A DNA stretch of 64,000 nucleotides, from NCBI RefSeq assembly GCF_039596395.1, contig NZ_JBCNJT010000003.1, forward strand, positions 186,001-250,000, written 5' to 3'. The position numbers and the translations under genes are program-made. The notes under the pieces were generated by a model. The model saw only the letters and a program-made list of their open reading frames with translations. It was not told the origin of the DNA and did not search any database. This document shows positions 15,446-23,621 of the stretch, in pieces. Numbering within the stretch: position 1 is the stretch's first letter; each line of letters starts with the position of its first letter. The stretch is from Fluviicola sp. Lineage in GTDB: Bacteria; Bacteroidota; Bacteroidia; Flavobacteriales_D; Crocinitomicaceae.

Positions 15446-16258
15446 TCATTTCATCTGCCTCATCAGCATGCGGTCAAATAATTTATCCGACAACATTTTT
15501 CGCATAAACAACATCGGTTTCGCCATTTTTCCTCCAATATAACGCGTTTTTGGATTTTTTGCCTCAATCCCGGTGCGGATAAGCTTTGCAATAACCAACG
15601 GATCCGAATCGTTTTTCTCCATTTCCCCGTATATCTTTGCCATTCCTGAAGCCAATTTCCCGTAAACAGTGTTTCCTGAAACCCGCATCAGGTCTAGAGC
15701 ACCTAAACCCTTCATTTCCGACCTGGTTCCTCCGGGTTCAATCACAATTACATCGATCCCGAATGGCTTTACTTCATTGCGAAGGCAGTCGCTCAAGCCT
15801 TCAATGGCAAACTTGCTCGCATGGTACCAGCTTCCCATCGGCATGCCAACCTTTCCGCCGATAGACGAAATATTCACGATCTTCCCGGATTTCTTTTTGC
15901 GCATTCCCGGAAGTACCAGCTGGATCAAACGCGCCGCTGCAAACAAATTAATTTCCAGCTGATTGCGCGCTTCCGCCATCGGAACATCTTCCAAAGCACC
16001 GTAAGAACCTAACCCTGCACAATTCACCAAAACATCAATAGTTCCTGCTTCGTCCTGTATGCGATTCACACAGGTTGTAATACTTGCATCATCCGTAACA
16101 TCCAGTGAAAGCGGGATGATACCGAAACCTTTCAGTTCGTCCATTTTCTCCAGCCTTCTTGCTGCGCCATATACTTTGTAACCGTTTTGAGCAAGGTGGA
16201 TAGCCGTCGCTTTCCCGATTCCTGCTGACGCTCCCGTTATCAATACCGTCTTTTTCAT
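15446..16258 (-). CDS. Short-chain dehydrogenase/reductase
   Basis: 270 residues, classical SDR. It has the nucleotide motif TGASAGIG at 8-15, NCAG at 79-82, catalytic Ser132 and Tyr145-x-x-x-Lys149 (YHASK), and 'IEPGGTRSEM' after the active site. The Arg-Arg after the second strand (AARRLEKM) favours NADP(H). The C-terminal extension ('FMRKMLSDKLFDRMLMRQ') is amphipathic. The substrate is unknown. It forms a unit with the downstream Crp-like gene and has a TACCTTTG -7 box 26 bp upstream. Confidence 0.9.
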   Translation of the reverse strand: MKKTVLITGASAGIGKATAIHLAQNGYKVYGAARRLEKMDELKGFGIIPLSLDVTDDASITTCVNRIQDEAGTIDVLVNCAGLGSYGALEDVPMAEARNQLEINLFAAARLIQLVLPGMRKKKSGKIVNISSIGGKVGMPMGSWYHASKFAIEGLSDCLRNEVKPFGIDVIVIEPGGTRSEMKGLGALDLMRVSGNTVYGKLASGMAKIYGEMEKNDSDPLVIAKLIRTGIEAKNPKTRYIGGKMAKPMLFMRKMLSDKLFDRMLMRQMK

Positions 16259-16284
16259 CTTTCAGAATTTTTAATTGAACACAG

Positions 16285-16292
16285 CAAAGGTA
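16285..16292 (-). promoter_or_regulatory. -7 box TACCTTTG for SDR gene
   Basis: Perfect TAnnTTTG on the minus strand, 26 bp upstream of the SDR start. Confidence 0.5.
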
Positions 16293-16407
16293 TTTCGGGA
16301 AAAAACGAAGAAATTTGCCATTTGGCAAAAAGAAACCGGAAATTATAGCCGGAGGTTTGGGGAATGGATTTTCAGCCGCATATGTTCCCGAAACGCTTAT
16401 CACCACT

Positions 16408-16436
16408 GGGCTAATAGACAGATGTCTATCCGTATT
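16408..16436 (-). repeat. Dispersed palindromic repeat, copy E
   Basis: On the minus strand it reads AATACGGATAGACAT, then CTGTCTATTAGCCC. It shares its layout and the trailing GCCCAGTG with the copies at 47141, 47326 and 47513 and is a variant of the copy at 47968. It lies about 150 bp upstream of the SDR gene. Confidence 0.6.
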
Positions 16437-16460
16437 TTTCGGAGCTGCAGAACCGAACAA

Positions 16461-16491
16461 AAAATAAGGAAAGCTCTCACTTCCTTATTTT
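16461..16491 (-). terminator. Terminator after T9SS protein gene
   Basis: Perfect 11-bp stem AAAATAAGGAA / TTCCTTATTTT with a 9-nt loop, followed on the minus strand by TTTTGTTC. It ends the gene at 16522. Confidence 0.75.
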
Positions 16492-16521
16492 TACTTCTTT
16501 ACGCTAAGTGGTTTTTCTTGC

Positions 16522-17403
16522 TCACCATTTCTCAAATTTTTCCTGTAGCATGTGATCCTTGTTAGTAATCCTCAGAAAATAAAACCCTTTATTCAGATCA
16601 CTCACATCAATAAAATCCATGTTGCCGGATGCTATCTCTTTCACTTGTTTTCCTGTCAGATCAAAAATTGTAAACTGTCCGCCGGTCGCTTCAAACCAGA
16701 TAATGTCCTGTGCCGGGTTCGGGAAAATACCGATGCTGTTCTTTGACTGGATCTCCGTTATGCCTGCAGTACTTTCACCTACAAGCGAAAGATTATCAAC
16801 CGTGAAAAAAGAAGTCAAACCACTACCAAGAATAGAATAAAGCCTGTCCGGATACCTTCTCACAAGAGACGGGTCAAGAATAACAGTAATATTATCCGGC
16901 ATTTCGGGACGAATGTATTCGATATCCACTGTAAATTCAGTATAAACACTGACGCTATCACCGATATTTAGCCAGCCAGATCCAACGGTATCATTACTCT
17001 GGGTGGTAGTATTGAATTTAGTCAGATAGACACTTATCTTGGCTGTATCTCTCAGCGGAGTCTCTGTTTCCCCGAAGATAACGTTATCTTCATACCTATA
17101 AAAACCTTTAAGAGAAGCAGGTCTGTAATTAATCGGCGCAGTTTGGATAGCGGCATCCTTCGTGTAATTGTACCACACACTAAGCTTTAAAGCATAATCA
17201 TTGGATTGAGCATCCTCAACCGGGGGATAATAAAACGTAAAATTGGGTTCTATCAATAAGGTATTCGTCCAAATCCATCCGACCGGTTTATTTTGATTGG
17301 AAGGTATGGGGTTTTCCCAATTTTCAAAGTCCATATTCTGTAATTGTGCAGCTGCAAATAAAGGAAGTATAACTACTGCAATTAAATAAATTAGTTTTTT
17401 CAT
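16522..17403 (-). CDS. Secreted protein with T9SS sorting domain (PCMD-like)
   Basis: 293 residues from the ATG at 17403 (MKKLIYLIAVVILPLFAAAQ signal peptide). A longer frame to 17454 is not needed. The mature N-terminus 'LQNMDFENWENPIPSNQNKP' with 'PVGW' resembles the carbohydrate-binding module common at the start of Bacteroidota surface proteins (PCMD). The middle is beta-sandwich-like. The C-terminal sorting domain is 'IGIFPNPAQDIIWFEA' to 'GFYFLRITNKDHMLQEKFEKW'. It is exported through the T9SS, probably to the cell surface, and is a single gene with its own -7 box. Confidence 0.75.
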   Translation of the reverse strand: MKKLIYLIAVVILPLFAAAQLQNMDFENWENPIPSNQNKPVGWIWTNTLLIEPNFTFYYPPVEDAQSNDYALKLSVWYNYTKDAAIQTAPINYRPASLKGFYRYEDNVIFGETETPLRDTAKISVYLTKFNTTTQSNDTVGSGWLNIGDSVSVYTEFTVDIEYIRPEMPDNITVILDPSLVRRYPDRLYSILGSGLTSFFTVDNLSLVGESTAGITEIQSKNSIGIFPNPAQDIIWFEATGGQFTIFDLTGKQVKEIASGNMDFIDVSDLNKGFYFLRITNKDHMLQEKFEKW

Positions 17404-17433
17404 AACGATCATTTTAAGTTTAACTGATAAAAT

Positions 17434-17441
17434 CAAAGCTA
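17434..17441 (-). promoter_or_regulatory. -7 box TAGCTTTG
   Basis: Perfect TAnnTTTG on the minus strand, 31 bp upstream of the start at 17403. Confidence 0.45.
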
Positions 17442-17986
17442 TGGATACAGGCACCGATTATTGCTATGAAATTGACGGGATAAATGTTGAATTTCCGGAA
17501 TGCAGTAATAAAACAATTGATTCAAGACCATTTGTTACAAAAATGTAACGAAGGAATGCTCTTGTTATCGTCAAAATGGGGTCCGATCGGGGTGATGTAT
17601 GGGTCAAGTACGGATCAAGTACGGGTCAAGTATGGATATAGTATCAAAACATGATATCTTTAACAAATCACGTTATTCTTAACAAATTCACCTCATTCCT
17701 CTGAAACCGTGCAACAATAAGGGATTGATGCCATCGTTTGGGCTGTAAGCAGCTTGCACAAATGGTACGTAAGGGTTCAAAAAAGGATGTTTTTACGGCT
17801 AAAAAACAAACTTCTCTCCCGGTGAGTGTATTTCTCATTAATGAGCATTTAAACTGATCCGGTAGAGTAGTTACCTCGAATAAACTACCTGCATCCGTTC
17901 ATTTACGGTACAAAAAACGGCGAGCCTTCTAAAATCCGATCCGTCATTCGCAATTCATCATCCGTAATTCGTAATTTTGAATAACT
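17442..17986. other. 545-bp gene-free region between divergent genes
   Basis: No coding frame was seen. It contains an 11-bp-period repeat (17601-17644), a near-palindrome TTACAaaaaTGTAA around 17535-17548, a pair of TTAACAAAT motifs near 17660-17690, and a run of ATTCGTAATT-like repeats just before the permease start. Confidence 0.55.
17601..17644 (+). repeat. Four tandem 11-bp units GGGTCAAGTAC
   Basis: Units GGGTCAAGTAC, GGATCAAGTAC, GGGTCAAGTAT and GGATATAGTAT follow one another without gap. A degenerate GGTGATGTAT precedes them. The 11-bp period is near one helical turn. Confidence 0.65.
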
Positions 17987-19312
17987 ATGTTGGAAAGACG
18001 ATTAGGACTTGGACAAGCTACTGCTATAAACATGATCGATATGGTCGGTATCGGGCCGTTTATCACCCTGCCGATGATCATTACCATGATGAACGGGCAG
18101 TACTTTTTGTACGCCTGGCTTGCCGGGGCGCTTTTATCGTTTGTAGATGCGATGGTCTGGAGTGAACTTGGCGCAGCGTTTCCGAAAGCCGGAGGGTCGT
18201 ATAATTTTCTCAAAGAAGCTTACGGACCCAATAAAGCCGGGGGACTCATGAGTTTCCTCTTTGTTTGGCAAACCATGATACAGGCTCCGCTCGTCATTGC
18301 TTCGGCAGCCATCGGTTTTGCAGCCTATTTCTCCTACCTCGTTCCCTTAAATGAATACACCTCGAAAATGGTGAGCGGGGGAGTAGTGATCCTGATCGTA
18401 TTGATGCTCTACCGCAAAATCGAAACAATCGGGAAGATCAGCGTCTTTCTGTGGTTCGGGGTAATCATTACCATCCTTTGGATCGTTGCCGGAGGAATTT
18501 CACACGGGAACTTTTTCGGCCCGGTCACCCACATGAACGATGGGTTGACAGTCAACTATGCATTCATATCAGCAATGGGCTTTGCCAGCGTGAAAACGGT
18601 TTATAGCTATTTGGGCTATTACAATGCCTGCCACCTGGGAAGCGAGATCAAAAATCCCACACGCAACATTCCGCGAAGTATGTTCCTGTCCATTGCGGGA
18701 ATTTCAGTGCTTTACCTAGCTATGAATATCAGTGTAACGAGCGTTGTTCCATGGAAGGAAGCCAAAGACAGTGAATTCGTCATCAGTTTGTTTATGGAGC
18801 GTTTGATGGGAAGTACAGCGGCTGTTGTGGTTACTTGCCTCATTTTGTGGGTTGCCTTTGCGTCCTTATTCTCAGCTACGCTCGGTTACAGCCGGATTCC
18901 CTATGCAGCCGCTGCCGACGGTTCATTCTTCAAAGTCTTTGCAAAATTGCACCCAACGAAACAATTCCCGCATATTTCCCTGCTCTTCCTGGGTGGACTC
19001 GGGTTTCTTTTCAGTTTGCTGTTCCGGCTCAGCGATGTCATCAGTGCTATTTTAGCCATGCGCATCCTCATCCAGTTCATCGGGCAATCCATTGGGTTGA
19101 TCTTACTCCATAGAAAACACGGAAAAGCATTCTTTCCCTGGAAAATGCCTTTATTCCCGGTCCCGGCAATCCTGGCAATCATTCTGTGGGTAGGAATCCT
19201 GCTTTCTACCGGCTGGCAAATGATCCTGGCAGGATTGGGCGTAATCAGCCTCGGAACGATCGTTTATTTCGTGAAAGCGAAAAGGAACTCGGAATGGCCT
19301 TTTCAGAATTGA
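17987..19312 (+). CDS. APC-superfamily amino acid permease
   Basis: 441 residues with about 12 hydrophobic segments. The N-terminal 'IDMVGIGPFITLPMII' is the conserved G-x-G loop of helix 1 of amino-acid/polyamine/organocation transporters. 'ELGAAFPKAGGSYNFLKEAYGP' is the family hallmark after helix 2 ('GGxYxFL'). 'KNPTRNIPRSM' is the usual loop between helices 6 and 7. It is a cytoplasmic-membrane symporter or exchanger; the substrate is not predictable. It is a single gene with a strong bidirectional hairpin after it. Confidence 0.9.
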   Translation: MLERRLGLGQATAINMIDMVGIGPFITLPMIITMMNGQYFLYAWLAGALLSFVDAMVWSELGAAFPKAGGSYNFLKEAYGPNKAGGLMSFLFVWQTMIQAPLVIASAAIGFAAYFSYLVPLNEYTSKMVSGGVVILIVLMLYRKIETIGKISVFLWFGVIITILWIVAGGISHGNFFGPVTHMNDGLTVNYAFISAMGFASVKTVYSYLGYYNACHLGSEIKNPTRNIPRSMFLSIAGISVLYLAMNISVTSVVPWKEAKDSEFVISLFMERLMGSTAAVVVTCLILWVAFASLFSATLGYSRIPYAAAADGSFFKVFAKLHPTKQFPHISLLFLGGLGFLFSLLFRLSDVISAILAMRILIQFIGQSIGLILLHRKHGKAFFPWKMPLFPVPAILAIILWVGILLSTGWQMILAGLGVISLGTIVYFVKAKRNSEWPFQN

Positions 19313-19342
19313 GAATGCCGGATTCCGAATAATATTAAATGG

Positions 19343-19369
19343 GTAGGGGCGGAAATTTTCCGCCCCTAC
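19343..19369. terminator. Bidirectional terminator between permease and FAH gene
   Basis: GTAGGGGCGGAAA, a single T, then the exact complement to 19369. It overlaps the stop codon of the convergent FAH-family gene (19366). Confidence 0.85.
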
Positions 19370-19977
19370 TTGATTTTTAAATCCAGCAATTTTTCTTCGC
19401 CGATAAATCCTTCCAAATGATCTCCGATCGCCACCGGCCCAACTCCCGCAGGTGTTCCTGTAAAGATCAGGTCGCCGGTTTTAAGCGTTATGTATTGTGA
19501 AACGAATGCAATGATTTTATCGATTGAAAAGATCATATCCGCTGTATGCCCTTTTTGAACAGGTTCTCCGTTCTTTTTCAGGGTAAAATGCAGGTCGTTC
19601 AAATCCAGGGAAGCAACAGGAACGAAATGCGTTCCCATCGGTGCGCTGTTGTCGAATGCTTTTGCTTTTTCCCACGGGAGGCTTTTCGCTTTGCATTGTT
19701 CCTGCAGGTCACGAGCCGTAAAGTCAATTCCCAGGGAGATCTCGTCGTAATAAGTCGAGGCAAATTTCTCCTGGATGTTTTTTCCCACTTTTTTGATCTT
19801 AACCACGACTTCGCATTCGTAATGCAAATCCTTCGTAAAATCCGGGATGTAGAAGTCGTTTCCTGCCGGCAGGTATGCCGTATCCGGTTTTAGAAAGAAA
19901 ACAGGCTCCGCAGGAAGCGGGTTATTCAATTCTTTGGCGTGATCAGCGTAATTACGCCCTATGCAGATGATTTTCAT
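19366..19977 (-). CDS. Fumarylacetoacetate hydrolase (FAH) family protein
   Basis: 203 residues, single-domain FAH fold. It opens 'KIICIGRNYADHAKEL', with 'FLKPDTAYLP', 'DLHYECEVVVKI' (the E-x-E metal ligand pair), 'GIDFTARDLQ' and 'LIFTGTPAGVGPV' near the end, all family signatures. Members act as acylpyruvate hydrolases or oxaloacetate decarboxylases with a divalent metal in the cytoplasm; the exact substrate is not predictable. Its 5' leader contains an array of nine 8-bp repeats beginning 12 bp upstream of the start codon. Confidence 0.88.
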   Translation of the reverse strand: MKIICIGRNYADHAKELNNPLPAEPVFFLKPDTAYLPAGNDFYIPDFTKDLHYECEVVVKIKKVGKNIQEKFASTYYDEISLGIDFTARDLQEQCKAKSLPWEKAKAFDNSAPMGTHFVPVASLDLNDLHFTLKKNGEPVQKGHTADMIFSIDKIIAFVSQYITLKTGDLIFTGTPAGVGPVAIGDHLEGFIGEEKLLDLKIK

Positions 19978-19989
19978 TTCTTAATTTTT

Positions 19990-20061
19990 ATGTTCAAATG
20001 TTCAAATGTTCAAATGTTCAAATGTTCAAATGTTCAAATGTTCAAATGTTCAAATGTTCAA
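19990..20061. repeat. Nine perfect copies of 8-bp repeat ATGTTCAA
   Basis: 72 bp of uninterrupted ATGTTCAA. It is followed by looser GTTCAAA/TTGAAC repeats up to about 20120. It lies between the exonuclease gene and the FAH gene, 12 bp from the FAH start codon, so copy-number change by slippage could alter FAH transcription or translation. Confidence 0.9.
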
Positions 20062-20108
20062 ATTGAACCCTTAAACTTTTGGAACTCGTTTGAACCTTTT
20101 GAACTTTT

Positions 20109-20963
20109 CTACTTTTTGAACTTATTTTGCAGCGCCGCCAGCTTGTCTTCCATACTCATATTGGGGTTTTCTCCTTCGCGTTTCTCCCGGCGTTTCTGCT
20201 TGATGCGTTCCATTTCTTCGCGCAATAACTGCTTGGTAAACAGTGGAAAGTCGGCATCCATCATCCAGCCGAAATACCCCGGCTCCGATTCAGCAACTTC
20301 TTCAACCGTTTTCCCTTTGTGCTTTCCAAAATTGTAGCAAACCTGGCCGTTTTTCGTTTTTGCCAGTCTTCCCGCGAAATCATGCCATTCCTGGTTTCCC
20401 TGGCGCGAGAAATCGGATAACTCGGGAATGGTATTCGCCAGGTCCGGATAACGCTCCAATTGTGCTTTAAAAACGTCCAGTGTCACCTTGGTATCGTACA
20501 AAGCATTGTGTGCATTCTCCATCGATTCCTGGCAGTAAAACTGGTAGGCAGCTGCCAATGTGCGCTGTTCCATTTTGTGGAAGATATTCTGAACATCGAT
20601 AAACCGGCGGTCGTTTACTTTAAACGGATGGTTAATACGCAGGAACTCTTCCGCCAGGACAGGAATGTCGAATTTGTTGGAATTGTATCCTCCCAGGTCG
20701 GCATCACCGATAAAAGCAGCAATTTCGTCTGCCAATTGGGCAAACGTAGGTTCTCCGGCAACCATTTCATCGGTAATCCCGGTAATTTCAGCAGATTCTT
20801 TGCTAATCGGAATAGTGGGGTTGATGCGTTTGTAATATTCACTCTGTTCGCCGTTGGGAGTAAGTTTAATTAAAGCAATTTCAATGATCCGGTCCTTTGC
20901 CACATCCAGCCCGGTGGTTTCCAGGTCCAACATAACAAAATTCCGGGTGAGTGATAAATTCAT
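20109..20963 (-). CDS. DEDDh 3'-5' exonuclease (DnaQ/DNA polymerase III epsilon-like)
   Basis: 284 residues from the ATG at 20963 (a 7-residue extension exists). The exonuclease domain has ExoI 'MLDLETTGLD' (Asp13, Glu15), ExoII 'GGYNSNKFDIPVLAEEF' and ExoIII 'HNALYDTKVT' (His and Asp), giving the DEDDh set. The C-terminal 'YNFGKHKGKTVEEVAESEP' and 'YFGWMMDADFP' form the small extra domain found in standalone Bacteroidota DnaQ-like exonucleases. A lysine/arginine-rich tail follows. It likely acts in DNA proofreading or repair as a separate nuclease. It is transcribed toward the FAH gene. Confidence 0.88.
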   Translation of the reverse strand: MNLSLTRNFVMLDLETTGLDVAKDRIIEIALIKLTPNGEQSEYYKRINPTIPISKESAEITGITDEMVAGEPTFAQLADEIAAFIGDADLGGYNSNKFDIPVLAEEFLRINHPFKVNDRRFIDVQNIFHKMEQRTLAAAYQFYCQESMENAHNALYDTKVTLDVFKAQLERYPDLANTIPELSDFSRQGNQEWHDFAGRLAKTKNGQVCYNFGKHKGKTVEEVAESEPGYFGWMMDADFPLFTKQLLREEMERIKQKRREKREGENPNMSMEDKLAALQNKFKK

Positions 20964-21149
20964 AATGCAAAAAGTTATACCCAAAGATGGCGAAAATGTA
21001 GGGAACTTGACACCTGATACCTAATGTTTTTCTACCATGGATGATGCTAATTACGATATTATGTAAAAAATAACGTTAAAAACGTTCCCCCTGTTAGTAA
21101 CTCCAACAAATTAAAATCTGCGCTATCTGCGTTATCTGCGGGAAACAAA

Positions 21150-21174
21150 AACGCCGACCTATGGGGTCGGCGTT
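21150..21174 (-). terminator. Terminator after OmpA-family gene
   Basis: AACGCCGACC (21150-21159), loop TATGG, GGTCGGCGTT (21165-21174). It is followed on the minus strand by TTTTGTTTCC. Confidence 0.8.
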
Positions 21175-21193
21175 CGTATGTGTTTTGTGTTGT

Positions 21194-23530
21194 TTACTTC
21201 ACAATAATAAACTCGGTTCTACGGTTCAGCTGATGCGCTTTTTCCTGCTCTTCTTTAGCCGGCATGCTGTTGATCGTCTCATCGGATACCTTCAACTTGC
21301 TTTCACCATATCCTTTCCCGGTAATCCGGTTGGCCGCAATTCCTTTCGAAACAATGTAGCGGGCAGAAGCTTTCGCACGCTGATCGGACAACTTCATGTT
21401 GTATTCATCCGTACCGCGGCTATCCGTGTGTGAACCCAATTCGATCTTGATTCCCGGGTTTGCCTTCATGATCTTCACGATCTTATCCAGTTCCTTCGCT
21501 GCATCCGGACGGATATCCCATTTTCTGTAGTCGAAATAGATCGGGTTTACATCCAGGCCGATATCCGTTCCCACTTCGTTTTTCGCCAGTGAGCGGTCAA
21601 TGCGGATCTCGGAATTGTCGCCCAGCAGTACCGGAGCATCATAAGTCATGGTCACGTATCCTGCTTTTTCCAGTGTTAAAGCAAATTCCACGTTGTCACC
21701 TTTCTTCATTCCTCCGATCGTATCTGTTTTGTAATTACCGCCTTTCGTGTAAGATCCGAACAGTTTCTCTCCGGTCTTTTTGTTGATCAAAGTAACGGCA
21801 ACATCCGATAATTTCTGGTTGGTCTTGCTATCCGTAATCGTTCCTACTATATAGTAAGGCTTCACCATCATCTGCTTGTCAAGATCCAGCCAGAATTCGC
21901 GGTAAACTTCGGAGTATTCTTTGTTACATTCTGTTTTGAATTTCTCGTTGTAGAAGTTTTTCTTCCCGTCTTTCTCATAAGAGAATGTCAGGTCGTATTC
22001 TTTACATGGCTCCAGTGAATTCATGAATACACCGTCACGTACACGTGGGAATAATTTGCGGTCGTAAGGATTCTCGCAGTTCAGGCATCTCAAGGTTACA
22101 GAAACATCTTCCGGCAATGGCTTGTTTCCGATTACGTTGATTTTTCCGTTCAATACGGCAATGTTCTTAACTCCTAAGTAGTTGTTCTTGATTTCGTAGA
22201 TATCTTTTTCTCCTTTTCCTTCTATACGAACAGAAGTCATGTATCCGGTCAACCCGTCAACGGTTGTTGTATAGAACAAATCGTCGCACGTGGAGTTGAT
22301 AGGAGCACCTAGGTTCATTGCAGGTCCCCAGTTTCCTTTTCCGTCAGCTGTGGACATGAAAATGTCGAACCATCCCATACTTTTATTTCCGTTGCTGGAA
22401 AAGTAAAGCGTGCTGTTGTCAATGGAAACGAATGGAGATTCTTCATCCATCGGTCCGTTGATGTTCGGTCCTGCATTCACAGGTTCACCCCAGGTACCGT
22501 CTTTTTGTTTGATACAGTAGTAAATATCTCTTCCACCGAAACCACCTTTGCGGTTGGATACGAAATACATGCGTTGCCCGTCGGGAGTAACGGTTGCGTG
22601 AGTTTCCCAATCATTCGTATTGATTCGCTTATCGTCCAGGTGAGTCACCAGCTGGAATTTATTGGTAGAGAAATCCGAGTAAAAAATATCTCCGTTCCCT
22701 TTGGTATCCTGGTACACGTATACGCGACGCTCATCGGGGCTTACTGCCAGTGTTGCCTCATTTTGCAGGGAATCACAGAATTCCAGTCTGATAGGGTCCA
22801 TCCATGTAGAATCGAAATCGCGGTAAGACACGTAAATATCTTCCGGGTACAGGTTGTTTCTCGGGTCCAACCCTTTGTCGGACGCTCCGGTGGGCCATCT
22901 TCTGCGGGAGGTATAATACAAGGCAGAACCATCCAGGGAAATAACCGGTGAATATTCGGGATTTGCCGTGTTAATGGAAGTTCCCATATTCTTCAGGTAC
23001 ACGTTTTTCGGATTTTGCATTTCTGCACGGGCTACTTTACATTGTTCCAGGTACAGTTTCGCAAAGAAAATATTGTTCGATTTCGTAATGGAAGAAGCGA
23101 TGAACTTGTTGTAATATTCTTCTGCTTTATCGATATTTCCTGCCATGTGGTAGCATTTTCCCATTTCAAAATAAGCATCGATGGGTGCAGCTGTTTCCTT
23201 GGTGTTGAACGGATCGTATTTTTTGTCCGTTTTCACCACCGCTCTTTCCAGGTATGGCATTGCTTTTACAAAATCAGATGACATTTCCAGGTAGATAAAC
23301 CCGCGGCGGTAATTGTAGTTCGAACTGGTCGGTTGAAATTCCAATAACTTGTCTACGATCATCCCGGCCTGGTAGTAGTATCCTTCCTGGATCATGATCG
23401 CACTTTCCATCACCAATTCGGATTCGGACCCGCTATTGATCATTTCCATTACTTTTTTAGTGTCGTATTGTCCGAAGGAAATCAATGGACACAAAAGCAT
23501 AAGTAAAATAGTAGATTGCAGTAATTTCAT
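21194..23530 (-). CDS. PorE-like OmpA-family protein: TPR, PD40 propeller, regulatory domain, OmpA
   Basis: 778 residues with a signal peptide (to ISFGQ). In order: TPR helices at about 30-170 ('AYFEMGKCYHMAGNIDKAEEY'), a PD40/WD40-like beta propeller at about 185-430 with repeats such as 'SPVISLDGSALYYTS', 'ATVTPDGQRMYFVS' and 'PFVSIDNSTLYFSS', carboxypeptidase-regulatory-like beta domains at about 440-640, and a C-terminal OmpA peptidoglycan-binding domain with 'IELGSHTDSRGTDEYN', 'LSDQRAKASARYIVSKGI' and 'RITGKGYGES'. This order matches PorE, a T9SS component anchored to peptidoglycan. No lipobox was seen, unlike PorE, so it may be a paralogue. T9SS passengers occur in the same window. Confidence 0.88.
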   Translation of the reverse strand: MKLLQSTILLMLLCPLISFGQYDTKKVMEMINSGSESELVMESAIMIQEGYYYQAGMIVDKLLEFQPTSSNYNYRRGFIYLEMSSDFVKAMPYLERAVVKTDKKYDPFNTKETAAPIDAYFEMGKCYHMAGNIDKAEEYYNKFIASSITKSNNIFFAKLYLEQCKVARAEMQNPKNVYLKNMGTSINTANPEYSPVISLDGSALYYTSRRRWPTGASDKGLDPRNNLYPEDIYVSYRDFDSTWMDPIRLEFCDSLQNEATLAVSPDERRVYVYQDTKGNGDIFYSDFSTNKFQLVTHLDDKRINTNDWETHATVTPDGQRMYFVSNRKGGFGGRDIYYCIKQKDGTWGEPVNAGPNINGPMDEESPFVSIDNSTLYFSSNGNKSMGWFDIFMSTADGKGNWGPAMNLGAPINSTCDDLFYTTTVDGLTGYMTSVRIEGKGEKDIYEIKNNYLGVKNIAVLNGKINVIGNKPLPEDVSVTLRCLNCENPYDRKLFPRVRDGVFMNSLEPCKEYDLTFSYEKDGKKNFYNEKFKTECNKEYSEVYREFWLDLDKQMMVKPYYIVGTITDSKTNQKLSDVAVTLINKKTGEKLFGSYTKGGNYKTDTIGGMKKGDNVEFALTLEKAGYVTMTYDAPVLLGDNSEIRIDRSLAKNEVGTDIGLDVNPIYFDYRKWDIRPDAAKELDKIVKIMKANPGIKIELGSHTDSRGTDEYNMKLSDQRAKASARYIVSKGIAANRITGKGYGESKLKVSDETINSMPAKEEQEKAHQLNRRTEFIIVK

Positions 23531-23548
23531 GTGCTCTATAAATTAAGA

Positions 23549-23584
23549 AAGACCCACCTCTTTCAGTTTAAGTTGGTGGGTCTT
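23549..23584 (-). terminator. Hairpin after E2 gene
   Basis: AAGACCCACC / GGTGGGTCTT with a 16-nt loop. It is T-rich downstream on the minus strand and sits between the E2 gene and the OmpA-family gene. Confidence 0.7.
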
Positions 23585-23621
23585 ACGATCATTTTATTTT
23601 TTAGTTACAAAAAATACAAAC

